This document shows positions 23,136 to 36,940 of a stretch of 64,000 nucleotides of DNA, piece after piece (within the stretch, counting starts at the first letter, position 1; each line of letters opens with the position of its first letter). Under the pieces are notes generated by a model. It saw nothing but the letters and a program-made list of their open reading frames with translations, ran no database searches and had not been told where the DNA came from. The position numbers were made by a program, and so were the translations under genes. The stretch spans positions 3,844,001-3,908,000 of the forward strand of contig JAZDXN010000026.1 in the NCBI GenBank assembly GCA_037013495.1. Direction: 5' to 3'. This stretch comes from Hippophae tibetana (taxonomy: Eukaryota > Streptophyta > Magnoliopsida > Rosales > Elaeagnaceae).

Positions 23136-26100
23136 CCTAGGGTTGATTCTTTATATTTTCAATAAGTCTCTATTCTTCAAGAAAAAAATATGAGAAGAGA
23201 AAAAGAAAGAGGATGTCGTTCACATTTTCAAAAACAACAAAACATTTGGTAAATATGAGTTACAACGTTCAAAGGACATAACTTTTGACTCGGGTATCGA
23301 AACCACTATTATAATATATCAAATCGGAGCTCGTTTCAAATTACACAATATGTTTTGTCCCACCAAGGAAAATAGTTTTTGTACCCAAATTAACATATTT
23401 ACTTCACTTTCCGAGGGTTTAAAGTTTTTCAGGCACCATTTTCATTTTACTTAGTGCTAGTTTAATTCAATAGAGCTATAGAGGAGATATTGGTGCCAAC
23501 CTAGGGTTGTTTCTTTATATTTTCAATAAGTCTCTATTCTTCAAGAAAAAAAAAGAGAAGAGAAAAAGAAAGAGGATGTCGATCACATTTTCAAAAACAA
23601 CAAAACATTTGGTAAATATGAGTTACAACTTTCAAAGGACATAAATTTTGACTCGGGTATCGAAACCACTATTATAATATATCAAATCGAAGCTCGTACT
23701 AAATTACACAATATTTTTTGGTCCCGCCAAAGAAAATCGTTTTTGTACCCAAATTTATACGTTTACATCACTTAATAGGTGTTAACGTTTGTGACGCACC
23801 ATTTTCATTTTTCTTACTTCTGCTTTAATTCAATAGAGCTGTATAGGAGATATTGGTGCCGACCTAGGGTTGTTTCTTTATATTTTCAATCAGTCTCTAT
23901 TCTTCACAAAAAATAAGAGAAGAGAAAAAAAAGAGGATGTCGTTCACGTTTTCAAAAACAACAAAACATTTTGTAAATATGAGTTACAATTTTCAAAGGA
24001 CATAACTTTTGACTCGTGTATCGAAACCGCTATTATAATATATTAAATCGGAGCTCGTTTCAAATTACACAATATGTTTTGGTCCCACGAAAGAAAATAG
24101 TTTTTGTAGCCAAATTACACATTTACTTCACTTTCCGAGGGTTTAAAGTTTTTCACGCACCATTTTCATTTTACTTAGTGCTAGTTTAATTCAATAGAGC
24201 TATAGAGGAGATATTGGTGCCAACCTAGGGTTGTTTCTTTATATTTTCAATAAGTCTCTATTCTTCAAGAAAAAAATATGAGAAGAGAAAAAGAAAGAGG
24301 ATGTCGTTCACATTTTCAAAAACAACAAAACATTTGGTAAATATGAGTTACAACGTTCAAAGGACATAACTTTTGACTCGGGTATCGAAACCACTATTAT
24401 AATATATCAAATCGGAGCTCATTTCAAATTACACAATATGTTTTGTCCCACCAAGGAAAATAGTTTTTGTACCCAAATTAACACATTTACTTCACTTTCC
24501 GAGGGTTTAAAATTTTTTCAGGCACCATTTTCATTTTACTTAGTGCTAGTTTAATTCAATAGAGCTATAGAGGAGATATTGGTGCCAACCTAGGGTTGTT
24601 TCTTTATATTTTCAATAAGTCTCTATTCTTCAAGAAAAAAAAAAGAGAAGAGAAAAAGAAAGAGGATGTCGATCACATTTTCAAAAACAACAAAACATTT
24701 GGTAAATATGAGTTACAACTTTCAAAGGACATAAATTTTGACTCGGGTATCGAAACCACTATTATAATATATCAAATCGAAGCTCGTACTAAATTACACA
24801 ATATTTTTTGGTCCCGCCAAAGAAAATCGTTTTTGTACCCAAATTTATACGTTTACATCACTTAATAGGTGTTTAACGTTTGTGACGCACCATTTTCATT
24901 TTTCTTACTTCTGCTTTAATTCAATAGAGCTCTATAGGAGATATTGGTGCCGACCTAGGGTTGTTTCTTTATATTTTCAATCAGTCTCTATTCTTCACAA
25001 AAAATAAGAGAAGATAAAAAAGAGAGGATGTCGTTCACGTTTTCAAAAACAACAAAACATTTTGTAAATATGAGTTACAATTTTCAAAGGACATAACTTT
25101 TGACTCGTGTATCGAAACCGCTATTATAATATATCAAATCGGAGCTCGTTTCAAATTACACAATATGTTTTGGTCCCACGAAAGAAAATAGTTTTTGTAG
25201 CCAAATTACACATTTACTTCACTTTCCGAGGGTTTAAAGTTTTTCACGCACCATTTTCATTTTACTTAGTGCTAGTTTAATTCAATAGAGCTATAGAGGA
25301 GATATTGGTGCCAACCTAGGGTTGATTCTTTATATTTTCAATAAGTCTCTATTCTTCAAGAAAAAAATATGAGAAGAGAAAAAGAAAGAGGATGTCGTTC
25401 ACATTTTCAAAAACAACAAAACATTTGGTAAATATGAGTTACAACGTTCAAAGGACATAACTTTTGACTCGGGTATCGAAACCACTATTATAATATATCA
25501 AATCGGAGCTCATTTCAAATTACACAATATGTTTTGTCCCACCAAGGAAAATAGTTTTTGTACCCAAATTAACATATTTACTTCACTTTCCGAGGGTTTA
25601 AAGTTTTTCAGGCACCATTTTCATTTTACTTAGTGCTAGTTTAATTCAATAGAGCTATAGAGGAGATATTGGTGCCAACCTAGGGTTGTTTCTTTATATT
25701 TTCAATAAGTCTCTATTCTTCAAGAAAAAAAAAAGAGAAGAGAAAAAGAAAGAGGATGTCGATCACATTTTCAAAAACAACAAAACATTTGGTAAATATG
25801 AGTTACAACTTTCAAAGGACATAAATTTTGACTCGGGTATCGAAACCACTATTATAATATATCAAATCGAAGCTCGTACTAAATTACACATAATTTTTTG
25901 GTCCCGCCAAAGAAAATCGTTTTTGTACCCAAATTTATACGTTTACATCACTGAATAGGTGTTTAACGTTTGTGACGCACCATTTTCATTTTTCTTACTT
26001 CTGCTTTAATTCAATAGAGCTGTATAGGAGATATTGGTGCCGACCTAGGGTTGTTTCTTTATATTTTCAATCAGTCTCTATTCTTCACAAAAAATAAGAG

Positions 26101-28584
26101 AAGAGATAAAAAAGAGGATGTCGTTCACGTTTTCAAAAACAACAAAACATTTTGTAAATATGAGTTACAATTTTCAAAGGACATAACTTTTGACTCGTGT
26201 ATCGAAACCGCTATTATAATATATTAAATCGGAGCTCGTTTCAAATTACACAATATGTTTTGGTCCCACGAAAGAAAATAGTTTTTGTAGCCAAATTACA
26301 CATTTACTTCACTTTCCGAGGGTTTAAAGTTTTTCACGCACCATTTTCATTTTACTTAGTGCTAGTTTAATTCAATAGAGCTATAGAGGAGATATTGGTG
26401 CCAACCTAGGGTTGATTCTTTATATTTTCAATAAGTCTCTATTCTTCAAGAAAAAAATATGAGAAGAGAAAAAGAAAGAGGATGTCGTTCACATTTTCAA
26501 AAACAACAAAACATTTGGTAAATATGAGTTACAACGTTCAAAGGACATAACTTTTGACTCGGGTATCGAAACCACTATTATAATATATCAAATCGGAGCT
26601 CGTTTCAAATTACACAATATGTTTTGTCCCACCAAGGAAAATAGTTTTTGTACCCAAATTAACATATTTACTTCACTTTCCGAGGGTTTAAAGTTTTTCA
26701 GGCACCATTTTCATTTTACTTAGTGCTAGTTTAATTCAATAGAGCTATAGAGGAGATATTGGTGCCAACCTAGGGTTGTTTCTTTATATTTTCAATAAGT
26801 CTCTATTCTTCAAGAAAAAAAAAAGAGAAGAGAAAAAGAAAGAGGATGTCGATCACATTTTCAAAAACAACAAAACATTTGGTAAATATGAGTTACAACT
26901 TTCAAAGGACATAAATTTTGACTCGGGTATCGAAACCACTATTATAATATATCAAATCGAAGCTCGTACTAAATTACACATAATTTTTTGGTCCCGCCAA
27001 AGAAAATCGTTTTTGTACCCAAATTTATACGTTTACATCACTGAATAGGTGTTTAACGTTTGTGACGCACCATTTTCATTTTTCTTACTTCTGCTTTAAT
27101 TCAATAGAGCTGTATAGGAGATATTGGTGCCGACCTAGGGTTGTTTCTTTATATTTTCAATCAGTCTCTATTCTTCACAAAAAATAAGAGAAGAGATAAA
27201 AAAGAGGATGTCGTTCACGTTTTCAAAAACAACAAAACATTTTGTAAATATGAGTTACAATTTTCAAAGGACATAACTTTTGACTCGTGTATCGAAACCG
27301 CTATTATAATATATTAAATCGGAGCTCGTTTCAAATTACACAATATGTTTTGGTCCCACGAAAGAAAATAGTTTTTGTAGCCAAATTACACATTTACTTC
27401 ACTTTCCGAGGGTTTAAAGTTTTTCACGCACCATTTTCATTTTACTTAGTGCTAGTTTAATTCAATAGAGCTATAGAGGAGATATTGGTGCCAACCTAGG
27501 GTTGATTCTTTATATTTTCAATAAGTCTCTATTCTTCAAGAAAAAAATATGAGAAGAGAAAAAGAAAGAGGATGTCGTTCACATTTTCAAAAACAACAAA
27601 ACATTTGGTAAATATGAGTTACAACGTTCAAAGGACATAACTTTTGACTCGGGTATCGAAACCACTATTATAATATATCAAATCGGAGCTCGTTTCAAAT
27701 TACACAATATGTTTTGTCCCACCAAGGAAAATAGTTTTTGTACCCAAATTAACATATTTACTTCACTTTCCGAGGGTTTAAAGTTTTTCAGGCACCATTT
27801 TCATTTTACTTAGTGCTAGTTTAATTCAATAGAGCTATAGAGGAGATATTGGTGCCAACCTAGGGTTGTTTCTTTATATTTTCAATAAGTCTCTATTCTT
27901 CAAGAAAAAAAAAAGAGAAGAGAAAAAGAAAGAGGATGTCGATCACATTTTCAAAAACAACAAAACATTTGGTAAATATGAGTTACAACTTTCAAAGGAC
28001 ATAAATTTTGACTCGGGTATCGAAACCACTATTATAATATATCAAATCGAAGCTCGTACTAAATTACACATAATTTTTTGGTCCCGCCAAAGAAAATCGT
28101 TTTTGTACCCAAATTTATACGTTTACATCACTGAATAGGTGTTTAACGTTTGTGACGCACCATTTTCATTTTTCTTACTTCTGCTTTAATTCAATAGAGC
28201 TGTATAGGAGATATTGGTGCCGACCTAGGGTTGTTTCTTTATATTTTCAATCAGTCTCTATTCTTCACAAAAAATAAGAGAAGAGATAAAAAAGAGGATG
28301 TCGTTCACGTTTTCAAAAACAACAAAACATTTTGTAAATATGAGTTACAATTTTCAAAGGACATAACTTTTGACTCGTGTATCGAAACCGCTATTATAAT
28401 ATATTAAATCGGAGCTCGTTTCAAATTACACAATATGTTTTGGTCCCACGAAAGAAAATAGTTTTTGTAGCCAAATTACACATTTACTTCACTTTCCGAG
28501 GGTTTAAAGTTTTTCACGCACCATTTTCATTTTACTTAGTGCTAGTTTAATTCAATAGAGCTATAGAGGAGATATTGGTGCCAA
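23136..28584. repeat. Five-trimer block, 5,449 bp
   Basis: Trimers start at 23136, 24224, 25315, 26405 and 27495. B subtypes run as follows: 23500 short with GGTGTTAACG; 24589 with GATCAC and CACAATATTTTTTGG; 25679, 26769 and 27859 with CACATAATTTTTTGG and CACTGAATAGG. The C at 24954 is entered through GAGCTCTATAGG, which creates a SacI-type GAGCTC. The trimers at 23136 and 24224 recur at 28585 and 29673, exactly 5,449 bp (15 monomers) downstream, including that rare GAGCTCTATAGG at 30380. Confidence 0.85.
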
Positions 28585-28948
28585 CCTAGGGTTGATTCTT
28601 TATATTTTCAATAAGTCTCTATTCTTCAAGAAAAAAATATGAGAAGAGAAAAAGAAAGAGGATGTCGTTCACATTTTCAAAAACAACAAAACATTTGGTA
28701 AATATGAGTTACAACGTTCAAAGGACATAACTTTTGACTCGGGTATCGAAACCACTATTATAATATATCAAATCGGAGCTCGTTTCAAATTACACAATAT
28801 GTTTTGTCCCACCAAGGAAAATAGTTTTTGTACCCAAATTAACATATTTACTTCACTTTCCGAGGGTTTAAAGTTTTTCAGGCACCATTTTCATTTTACT
28901 TAGTGCTAGTTTAATTCAATAGAGCTATAGAGGAGATATTGGTGCCAA
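25679..28948. repeat. Three consecutive 1,090-bp units, indistinguishable by eye
   Basis: Phased as B-C-A, the units are 25679-26768, 26769-27858 and 27859-28948. Comparison at a 1,090-bp offset found no difference between units 1 and 2, and none in the parts checked between 2 and 3. Each unit has the long A-tract with GATCAC, ATAAATTTTGAC, CACATAATTTTTTGG, CACTGAATAGG, AGAGATAAAAAAGAGG in C, and GGGTTGATTC with AACATATTTAC in A. Upstream, the A at 25315 differs by GGAGCTCATTTC, so the identity starts near 25.5 kb. This is either very recent amplification or a place where copy number in the assembly needs checking. Confidence 0.9.
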
Positions 28949-31900
28949 CCTAGGGTTGTTTCTTTATATTTTCAATAAGTCTCTATTCTTCAAGAAAAAA
29001 AAAGAGAAGAGAAAAAGAAAGAGGATGTCGATCACATTTTCAAAAACAACAAAACATTTGGTAAATATGAGTTACAACTTTCAAAGGACATAAATTTTGA
29101 CTCGGGTATCGAAACCACTATTATAATATATCAAATCGAAGCTCGTACTAAATTACACAATATTTTTTGGTCCCGCCAAAGAAAATCGTTTTTGTACCCA
29201 AATTTATACGTTTACATCACTTAATAGGTGTTAACGTTTGTGACGCACCATTTTCATTTTTCTTACTTCTGCTTTAATTCAATAGAGCTGTATAGGAGAT
29301 ATTGGTGCCGACCTAGGGTTGTTTCTTTATATTTTCAATCAGTCTCTATTCTTCACAAAAAATAAGAGAAGAGAAAAAAAAGAGGATGTCGTTCACGTTT
29401 TCAAAAACAACAAAACATTTTGTAAATATGAGTTACAATTTTCAAAGGACATAACTTTTGACTCGTGTATCGAAACCGCTATTATAATATATCAAATCGG
29501 AGCTCGTTTCAAATTACACAATATGTTTTGGTCCCACGAAAGAAAATAGTTTTTGTAGCCAAATTACACATTTACTTCACTTTCCGAGGGTTTAAAGTTT
29601 TTCACGCACCATTTTCATTTTACTTAGTGCTAGTTTAATTCAATAGAGCTATAGAGGAGATATTGGTGCCAACCTAGGGTTGTTTCTTTATATTTTCAAT
29701 AAGTCTCTATTCTTCAAGAAAAAAATATGAGAAGAGAAAAAGAAAGAGGATGTCGTTCACATTTTCAAAAACAACAAAACATTTGGTAAATATGAGTTAC
29801 AACGTTCAAAGGACATAACTTTTGACTCGGGTATCGAAACCACTATTATAATATATCAAATCGGAGCTCGTTTCAAATTACACAATATGTTTTGTCCCAC
29901 CAAGGAAAATAGTTTTTGTACCCAAATTAACACATTTACTTCACTTTCCGAGGGTTTAAAATTTTTTCAGGCACCATTTTCATTTTACTTAGTGCTAGTT
30001 TAATTCAATAGAGCTATAGAGGAGATATTGGTGCCAACCTAGGGTTGTTTCTTTATATTTTCAATAAGTCTCTATTCTTCAAGAAAAAAAAAAGAGAAGA
30101 GAAAAAGAAAGAGGATATCGATCACATTTTCAAAAACAACAAAACATTTGGTAAATATGAGTTACAACTTTCAAAGGACATAAATTTTGACTCGGGTATC
30201 GAAACCACTATTATAATATATCAAATCGAAGCTCGTACTAAATTACACAATATTTTTTGGTCCCGCCAAAGAAAATCGTTTTTGTACCCAAATTTATACG
30301 TTTACATCACTTAATAGGTGTTTAACGTTTGTGACGCACCATTTTCATTTTTCTTACTTCTGCTTTAATTCAATAGAGCTCTATAGGAGATATTGGTGCC
30401 GACCTAGGGTTGTTTCTTTATATTTTCAATCAGTCTCTATTCTTCACAAAAAATAAGAGAAGAGAAAAAAAAGAGGATGTCGTTCACGTTTTCAAAAACA
30501 ACAAAACATTTTGTAAATATGAGTTACAATTTTCAAAGGACATAACTTTTGACTCGTGTATCGAAACCGCTATTATAATATATCAAATCGGAGCTCGTTT
30601 CAAATTACACAATATGTTTTGGTCCCACGAAAGAAAATAGTTTTTGTAGCCAAATTACACATTTACTTCACTTTCCGAGGGTTTAAAGTTTTTCACGCAC
30701 CATTTTCATTTTACTTAGTGCTAGTTTAATTCAATAGAGCTATAGAGGAGATATTGGTGCCAACCTAGGGTTGATTCTTTATATTTTCAATAAGTCTCTA
30801 TTCTTCAAGAAAAAAATATGAGAAGAGAAAAAGAAAGAGGATGTCGTTCACATTTTCAAAAACAACAAAACATTTGGTAAATATGAGTTACAACGTTCAA
30901 AGGACATAACTTTTGACTCGGGTATCGAAACCACTATTATAATATATCAAATCGGAGCTCGTTTCAAATTACACAATATGTTTTGTCCCACCAAGGAAAA
31001 TAGTTTTTGTACCCAAATTAACATATTTACTTCACTTTCCGAGGGTTTAAAGTTTTTCAGGCACCATTTTCATTTTACTTAGTGCTAGTTTAATTCAATA
31101 GAGCTATAGAGGAGATATTGGTGCCAACCTAGGGTTGTTTCTTTATATTTTCAATAAGTCTCTATTCTTCAAGAAAAAAAAAGAGAAGAGAAAAAGAAAG
31201 AGGATGTCGATCACATTTTCAAAAACAACAAAACATTTGGTAAATATGAGTTACAACTTTCAAAGGACATAAATTTTGACTCGGGTATCGAAACCACTAT
31301 TATAATATATCAAATCGAAGCTCGTACTAAATTACACAATATTTTTTGGTCCCGCCAAAGAAAATCGTTTTTGTACCCAAATTTATACGTTTACATCACT
31401 TAATAGGTGTTAACGTTTGTGACGCACCATTTTCATTTTTCTTACTTCTGCTTTAATTCAATAGAGCTGTATAGGAGATATTGGTGCCGACCTAGGGTTG
31501 TTTCTTTATATTTTCAATCAGTCTCTATTCTTCACAAAAAATAAGAGAAGAGAAAAAAAAGAGGATGTCGTTCACGTTTTCAAAAACAACAAAACATTTT
31601 GTAAATATGAGTTACAATTTTCAAAGGACATAACTTTTGACTCGTGTATCGAAACCGCTATTATAATATATTAAATCGGAGCTCGTTTCAAATTACACAA
31701 TATGTTTTGGTCCCACGAAAGAAAATAGTTTTTGTAGCCAAATTACACATTTACTTCACTTTCCGAGGGTTTAAAGTTTTTCACGCACCATTTTCATTTT
31801 ACTTAGTGCTAGTTTAATTCAATAGAGCTATAGAGGAGATATTGGTGCCAACCTAGGGTTGTTTCTTTATAATTTCAATAAGTCTCTATTCTTCAAGAAA

Positions 31901-32216
31901 AAAATATGAGAAGAGAAAAAGAAAGAGGATGTCGTTCACATTTTCAAAAACAACAAAACATTTGGTAAATATGAGTTACAACGTTCAAAGGACATAACTT
32001 TTGACTCGGGTATCGAAACCACTATTATAATATATCAAATCGGAGCTCGTTTCAAATTACACAATATGTTTTGTCCCACCAAGGAAAATAGTTTTTGTAC
32101 CCAAATTAACACATTTACTTCACTTTCCGAGGGGTTAAAATTTTTTCACGCACCATTTTCATTTTACTTAGTGCTAGTTTAATTCAATAGAGCTATAGAG
32201 GAGATATTGGTGCCAA
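28585..32216. repeat. Trimers, first part a copy of 23136-25.0 kb
   Basis: Starts are 28585 A, 28949 B short, 29312 C, 29673 A, 30038 B, 30403 C, 30764 A, 31128 B short, 31491 C, 31852 A. The short B carries GGTGTTAACG. The stretch 28585 to about 30440 repeats 23136 onward. The copies part inside the C at 30403, which has AGAGAAGAGAAAAAAAAGAGG where 24954 has AGAGAAGATAAAAAAGAGAGG. The B at 30038 has a private GAGGATATCG. The A at 31852 is the first to carry TTTATAATTTCAA, a variant common to 42.8 kb. Confidence 0.85.
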
Positions 32217-34758
32217 CCTAGGGTTGTTTCTTTATATTTTCAATAATTCTCTATTCTTCAAGAAAAAAATAAGAGAAGAGAAAAAGAAAGAGGATGTCGT
32301 TCACATTTTCAAAAACAACAAAACATTTGGTAAATATGAGTTACAACTTTCAAAGGACATAACTTTTGACTCGGGTATCGAAACCACTATTATAATATAT
32401 CAAATCGAAGCTCGTATTAAATTACACAATATTTTTTGGTCCCGCCAAAGAAAATCGTTTTTGTACCCAAATTTATTCGTTTACATCACTTAATAGGTGT
32501 TTAACGTTTGTGACGCACCATTTTCATTTTTCTTACTTCTGCTTTAATTCAATAGAGCTGTATAGGAGATATTGGGGCCGACCTAGGGTTGTTTCTTTAT
32601 ATTTTCAATCAGTCTCTATTCTTCACAAAAAATAAGAAAAGAGAAAAAAAAGAGGTTGTCGTTCACGTTAGCAAAAACAACAAAACATTTTGTAAATATG
32701 AGTTAAAATTTTCAAAATACATAACTTTTGACTCGTGTATCGAAACCGCTATTATAATATATCAAATCGGAGCTCGTTTCAAATTACACAATATGTTTTG
32801 GTCCCACGAAAGAAAATAGTTTTTGTAGCCAAATTACACATTTACTTCACTTTCCGAGGGTTTAAAGTTTTTCACGCACCATTTTCATTTTACTTAGTGC
32901 TAGTTTAATTCAATAGAGCTATAGAGGAGATATTGGTGCCAACCTAGGGTTGATTCTTTATATTTTCAATAAGTCTCTATTCTTCAAGAAAAAAATATGA
33001 GAAGAGAAAAAGAAAGAGGATGTCGTTCACATTTTCAAAAACAACTAAACATTTGGTAAATATGAGTTACAACGTTCAAAGGACATAACTTTTGACTCGG
33101 GTATCGAAACCACTATTATAATATATCAAATCGGAGCTCGTTTCAAATTACACAATATGTTTTGTCCCACCAAGGAAAATAGTTTTTGTACCCAAATTAA
33201 CACATTTACTTCACTTTCCGAGGGTTTAAAGTTTTTCAGGCACCATTTTCATTTTACTTAGTGCTAGTTTAATTCAATAGAGCTATAGAGGAGATATTGG
33301 TGCCAACCTAGGGTTGTTTCTTTATATTTTCAATAAGTCTCTATTCTTCAAGAAAAAAAAGAGAAGAGAAAAAGAAAGAGGATGTCGATCACATTTTCAA
33401 AAACAACAAAACATTTGGTAAATATGAGTTACAACTTTCAAAGGACATAACTTTTGACTCGGGTATCGAAACCACTATTATAATATATCAAATCGAAGCT
33501 CGTATTAAATTACACAATATTTTTTGGTCCCGCCAAAGAAAATCGTTTTTGTACCCAAATTTATACGTTTACATCACTTAATAGGTGTTTAACGTTTGTG
33601 ACGCACCATTTTCATTTTTCTTACTTATGCTTTAATTCAATAGAGCTGTATAGGAGATATTGGTGCCGACCTAGGGTTGTTTCTTTATATTTTCAATCAG
33701 TCTCTATTCTTCACAAAAAATAAGAGAAGAGAAAAAAAAGAGGATGTCGTTCACGTTTTCAAAAACAACAAAACATTTTGTATATATGAGTTAAAATTTT
33801 CAAAGGACATAACTTTTGACTCGTGTATCGAAACCGCTATTATAATATATCAAATCGGAGCTCGTTTCAAATTACACAATATGTTTTGGTCCCACGAAAG
33901 AAAATAGTTTTTGTAGCCAAATTACACATTTACTTCACTTTCCGAGGGTTTAAAGTTTTTCACGCACCATTTTCATTTTACTTAGTGCTAGTTTAATTCA
34001 ATAGAGCTATAGAGGAGATATTGGTGCCAACCTAGGGTTGTTTCTTTATAATTTCAATAAGTCTCTATTCTTCAAGAAAAAAATATGAGAAGAGAAAAAG
34101 AAAGAGGATGTCGTTCACATTTTCAAAAACAACAAAACATTTGGTAAATATGAGTAACAACGTTCAAAGGACATAACTTTTGACTCGGGTATCGAAACCA
34201 CTATTATAATATATCAAATCGGAGCTCGTTTCAAATTACACAATATGTTTTGTCCCACCAAGGAAAATAGTTTTTGTACCTAAATTAACACATTTACTTC
34301 ACTTTCCGAGGGTTTAAAGTTTTTCAGGCACCATTTTCATTTTACTTAGTGCTAGTTTAATTCAATAGAGCTATAGGGGAGATATTGGTGCCAACCTAGG
34401 GTTGTTTCTTTATATTTTCAATAAGTCTCTATTCTTCAAGAAAAAAATAAGAGAAGAGAAAAAGAAAGAGGATGTCGTTCACATTTTCAAAAACAACAAA
34501 ACATTTGGTAAATATGAGTTACAACGTTCAAAGGACATAACTTTTGACTCGGGTATCGAAACCACTATTATAATATATCAAATCGGAGCTCGTTTCAAAT
34601 TACACAATATGTTTTGTCCCACCAAAGAAAATAGTTTTTGTACCCAAATTAACACATTTACTTCACTTTCTGAGGGTTTAAAGTTTTTCAGGCACCATTT
34701 TCATTTTACTTAGTGCTAGTTTAATTCAATAGAGCTGTATAGGAGATATTGGTGCCGA
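32217..34758. repeat. Seven-monomer segment duplicated at 40944-43484 (left copy)
   Basis: Starts are 32217 B, 32582 C', 32943 A, 33307 B, 33670 C, 34031 A, 34395 B-A-B mosaic. Shared markers with the right copy are CAATAATTCTC in the first B, CACGTTAGCAAAAAC in C', TTACTTATGCTTT near 33622, TTTTGTATATATGAG in C, GAGTAACAACG and GTACCTAAATT in the A at 34031, and CTTTCTGAGGG in the mosaic. Private changes here include GAGGGGTTAAAATT near 32129 and ACAACTAAACATT near 33042. The offset to the right copy is 8,726-8,727 bp, 24 monomers. Confidence 0.88.
34395..34758. repeat. B-A-B mosaic monomer with a 103-codon open frame
   Basis: The head is B-like (AAAATAAGAGAAG). The body is A from ACAACGTTCAAAGG through TTTTGTCCCACC, AAATTAACACATTTAC and CATTTTACTTAGTGC. 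The last ~25 bp, GCTGTATAGG to GTGCCGA, are B-type and lead into C. Because the B head lacks the TGA of A, the frame stays open further than in any other monomer. The length is a chance result of the recombination, not evidence of a gene. The same mosaic occurs at 43121. Confidence 0.85.
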
Positions 34759-36940
34759 CCTAGGGTTGTTTCTTTATATTTTCAATCAGTCTCTATTCTT
34801 CACAAAAAATAAGAGAAGAGAAAAAAAAGAGGTTGTCGTTCACGTTAGCAAAAACAACAAAACATTTTGTAAATATGAGTTAAAATTTTCAAAATACATA
34901 ACTTTTGACTCGTGTATCGAAACCGCTATTATAATATATCAAATCGGAGCTCGTTTCAAATTACACAATATGTTTTGGTCCCACGAAAGAAAATAGTTTT
35001 TGTAGCCAAATTACACATTTACTTCACTTTCCGAGGGTTTAAAGTTTTTCACGCACCATTTTCATTTTACTTAGTGCTAGTTTAATTCAATAGAGCTATA
35101 GAGGAGATATTGGTGCCAACCTAGGGTTGTTTCTTTATAATTTCAATAAGTCTCTATTCTTCAAGAAAAAAATATGAGAAGAGAAAAAGAAAGAGGATGT
35201 CGTTCACATTTTCAAAAACAACAAAACATTTGGTAAATATGAGTTACAACGTTCAAAGGACATAACTTTTGACTCGGGTATCGAAACCACTATTATAATA
35301 TATCAAATCGGAGCTCGTTTCAAATTACACAATATGTTTTGTCCCACCAAGGAAAATAGTTTTTGTACCCAAATTAACACATTTACTTCACTTTCCGAGG
35401 GTTTAAAATTTTTTCAGGCACCATTTTCATTTTACTTAGTGCTAGTTTAATTCAATAGAGCTATAGAGGAGATATTGGTGCCAACCTAGGGTTGTTTCTT
35501 TATATTTTCAATAATTCTCTATTCTTCAAGAAAAAAATAAGAGAAGAGAAAAAGAAAGAGGATGTCGTTCACATTTTCAAAAACAACAAAACATTTGGTA
35601 AATATGAGTTACAACTTTCAAAGGACATAACTTTTGACTCGGGTATCGAAACCACTATTATAATATATCAAATCGAAGCTCGTATTAAATTACACAATAT
35701 TTTTTGGTCCCGCCAAAGAAAATCGTTTTTGTACCCAAATTTATTCGTTTACATCACTTAATAGGTGTTTAACGTTTGTGACGCACCATTTTCATTTTTC
35801 TTACTTCTGCTTTAATTCAATAGAGCTGTATAGGAGATATTGGGGCCGACCTAGGGTTGTTTCTTTATATTTTCAATCAGTCTCTATTCTTCACAAAAAA
35901 TAAGAAAAGAGAAAAAAAAGAGGTTGTCGTTCACGTTAGCAAAAACAACAAAACATTTTGTAAATATGAGTTAAAACTTTCAAAATACATAACTTTTGAC
36001 TCGTGTATCGAAACCGCTATTATAATATATCAAATCGGAGCTCGTTTCAAATTACACAATATGTTTTGGTCCCACGAAAGAAAATAGTTTTTGTAGCCAA
36101 ATTACACATTTACTTCACTTTCCGAGGGTTTAAAGTTTTTCACGCACCATTTTCATTTTACTTAGTGCTAGTTTAATTCAATAGAGCTATAGAGGAGATA
36201 TTGGTGCCAACCTAGGGTTGATTCTTTATATTTTCAATAAGTCTCTATTCTTCAAGAATAAAATATGAGAAGAGAAAAAGAAAGAGGATGTCGTTCACAT
36301 TTTCAAAAACAACAAAACATTTGGTAAATATGAGTTACAACGTTCAAAGGACATAACTTTTGACTCGGGTATCGAAACCACTATTATAATATATCAAATC
36401 GGAGCTCATTTCAAATTACACAATATGTTTTGTCCCACCAAGGAAAATAGTTTTTGTACCCAAATTAACATATTTACTTCACTTTCCGAGGGTTTAAAGT
36501 TTTTCAGGCACCATTTTCATTTTACTTAGTGCTAGTTTAATTCAATAGAGCTATAGAGGAGATATTGGTGCCAACCTAGGGTTGTTTCTTTATATTTTCA
36601 ATAAGTCTCTATTCTTCAAGAAAAAAAAAAGAGAAGAGAAAAAGAAAGAGGATGTCGATCACATTTTCAAAAACAACAAAACATTTGGTAAATATGAGTT
36701 ACAACTTTCAAAGGACATAACTTTTGACTCGGGTATCGAAACCACTATTATAATATATCAAATCGAAGCTCGTATTAAATTACACAATATTTTTTGGTCC
36801 CGCCAAAGAAAATCGTTTTTGTACCCAAATTTATACGTTTACATCACTTAATAGGTGTTTAACGTTTGTGACGCACCATTTTCATTTTTCTTACTTCTGC
36901 TTTAATTCAATAGAGCTTGTATAGGAGATATTGGTGCCGA
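34759..36940. repeat. Trimers following the left segment
   Basis: Starts are 34759 C, 35120 A, 35485 B, 35850 C', 36211 A, 36575 B. The C at 34759 is a hybrid: its head has the ordinary AATAAGAGAAGAG, then it becomes C' with GAGGTTGTCG, CACGTTAGC and CAAAATACATAAC. The B at 35485 has CAATAATTCTC. The A at 36211 has a private CAAGAATAAAATATG and GGAGCTCATTTC. The B at 36575 has the long A-tract and GATCAC. Confidence 0.87.
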
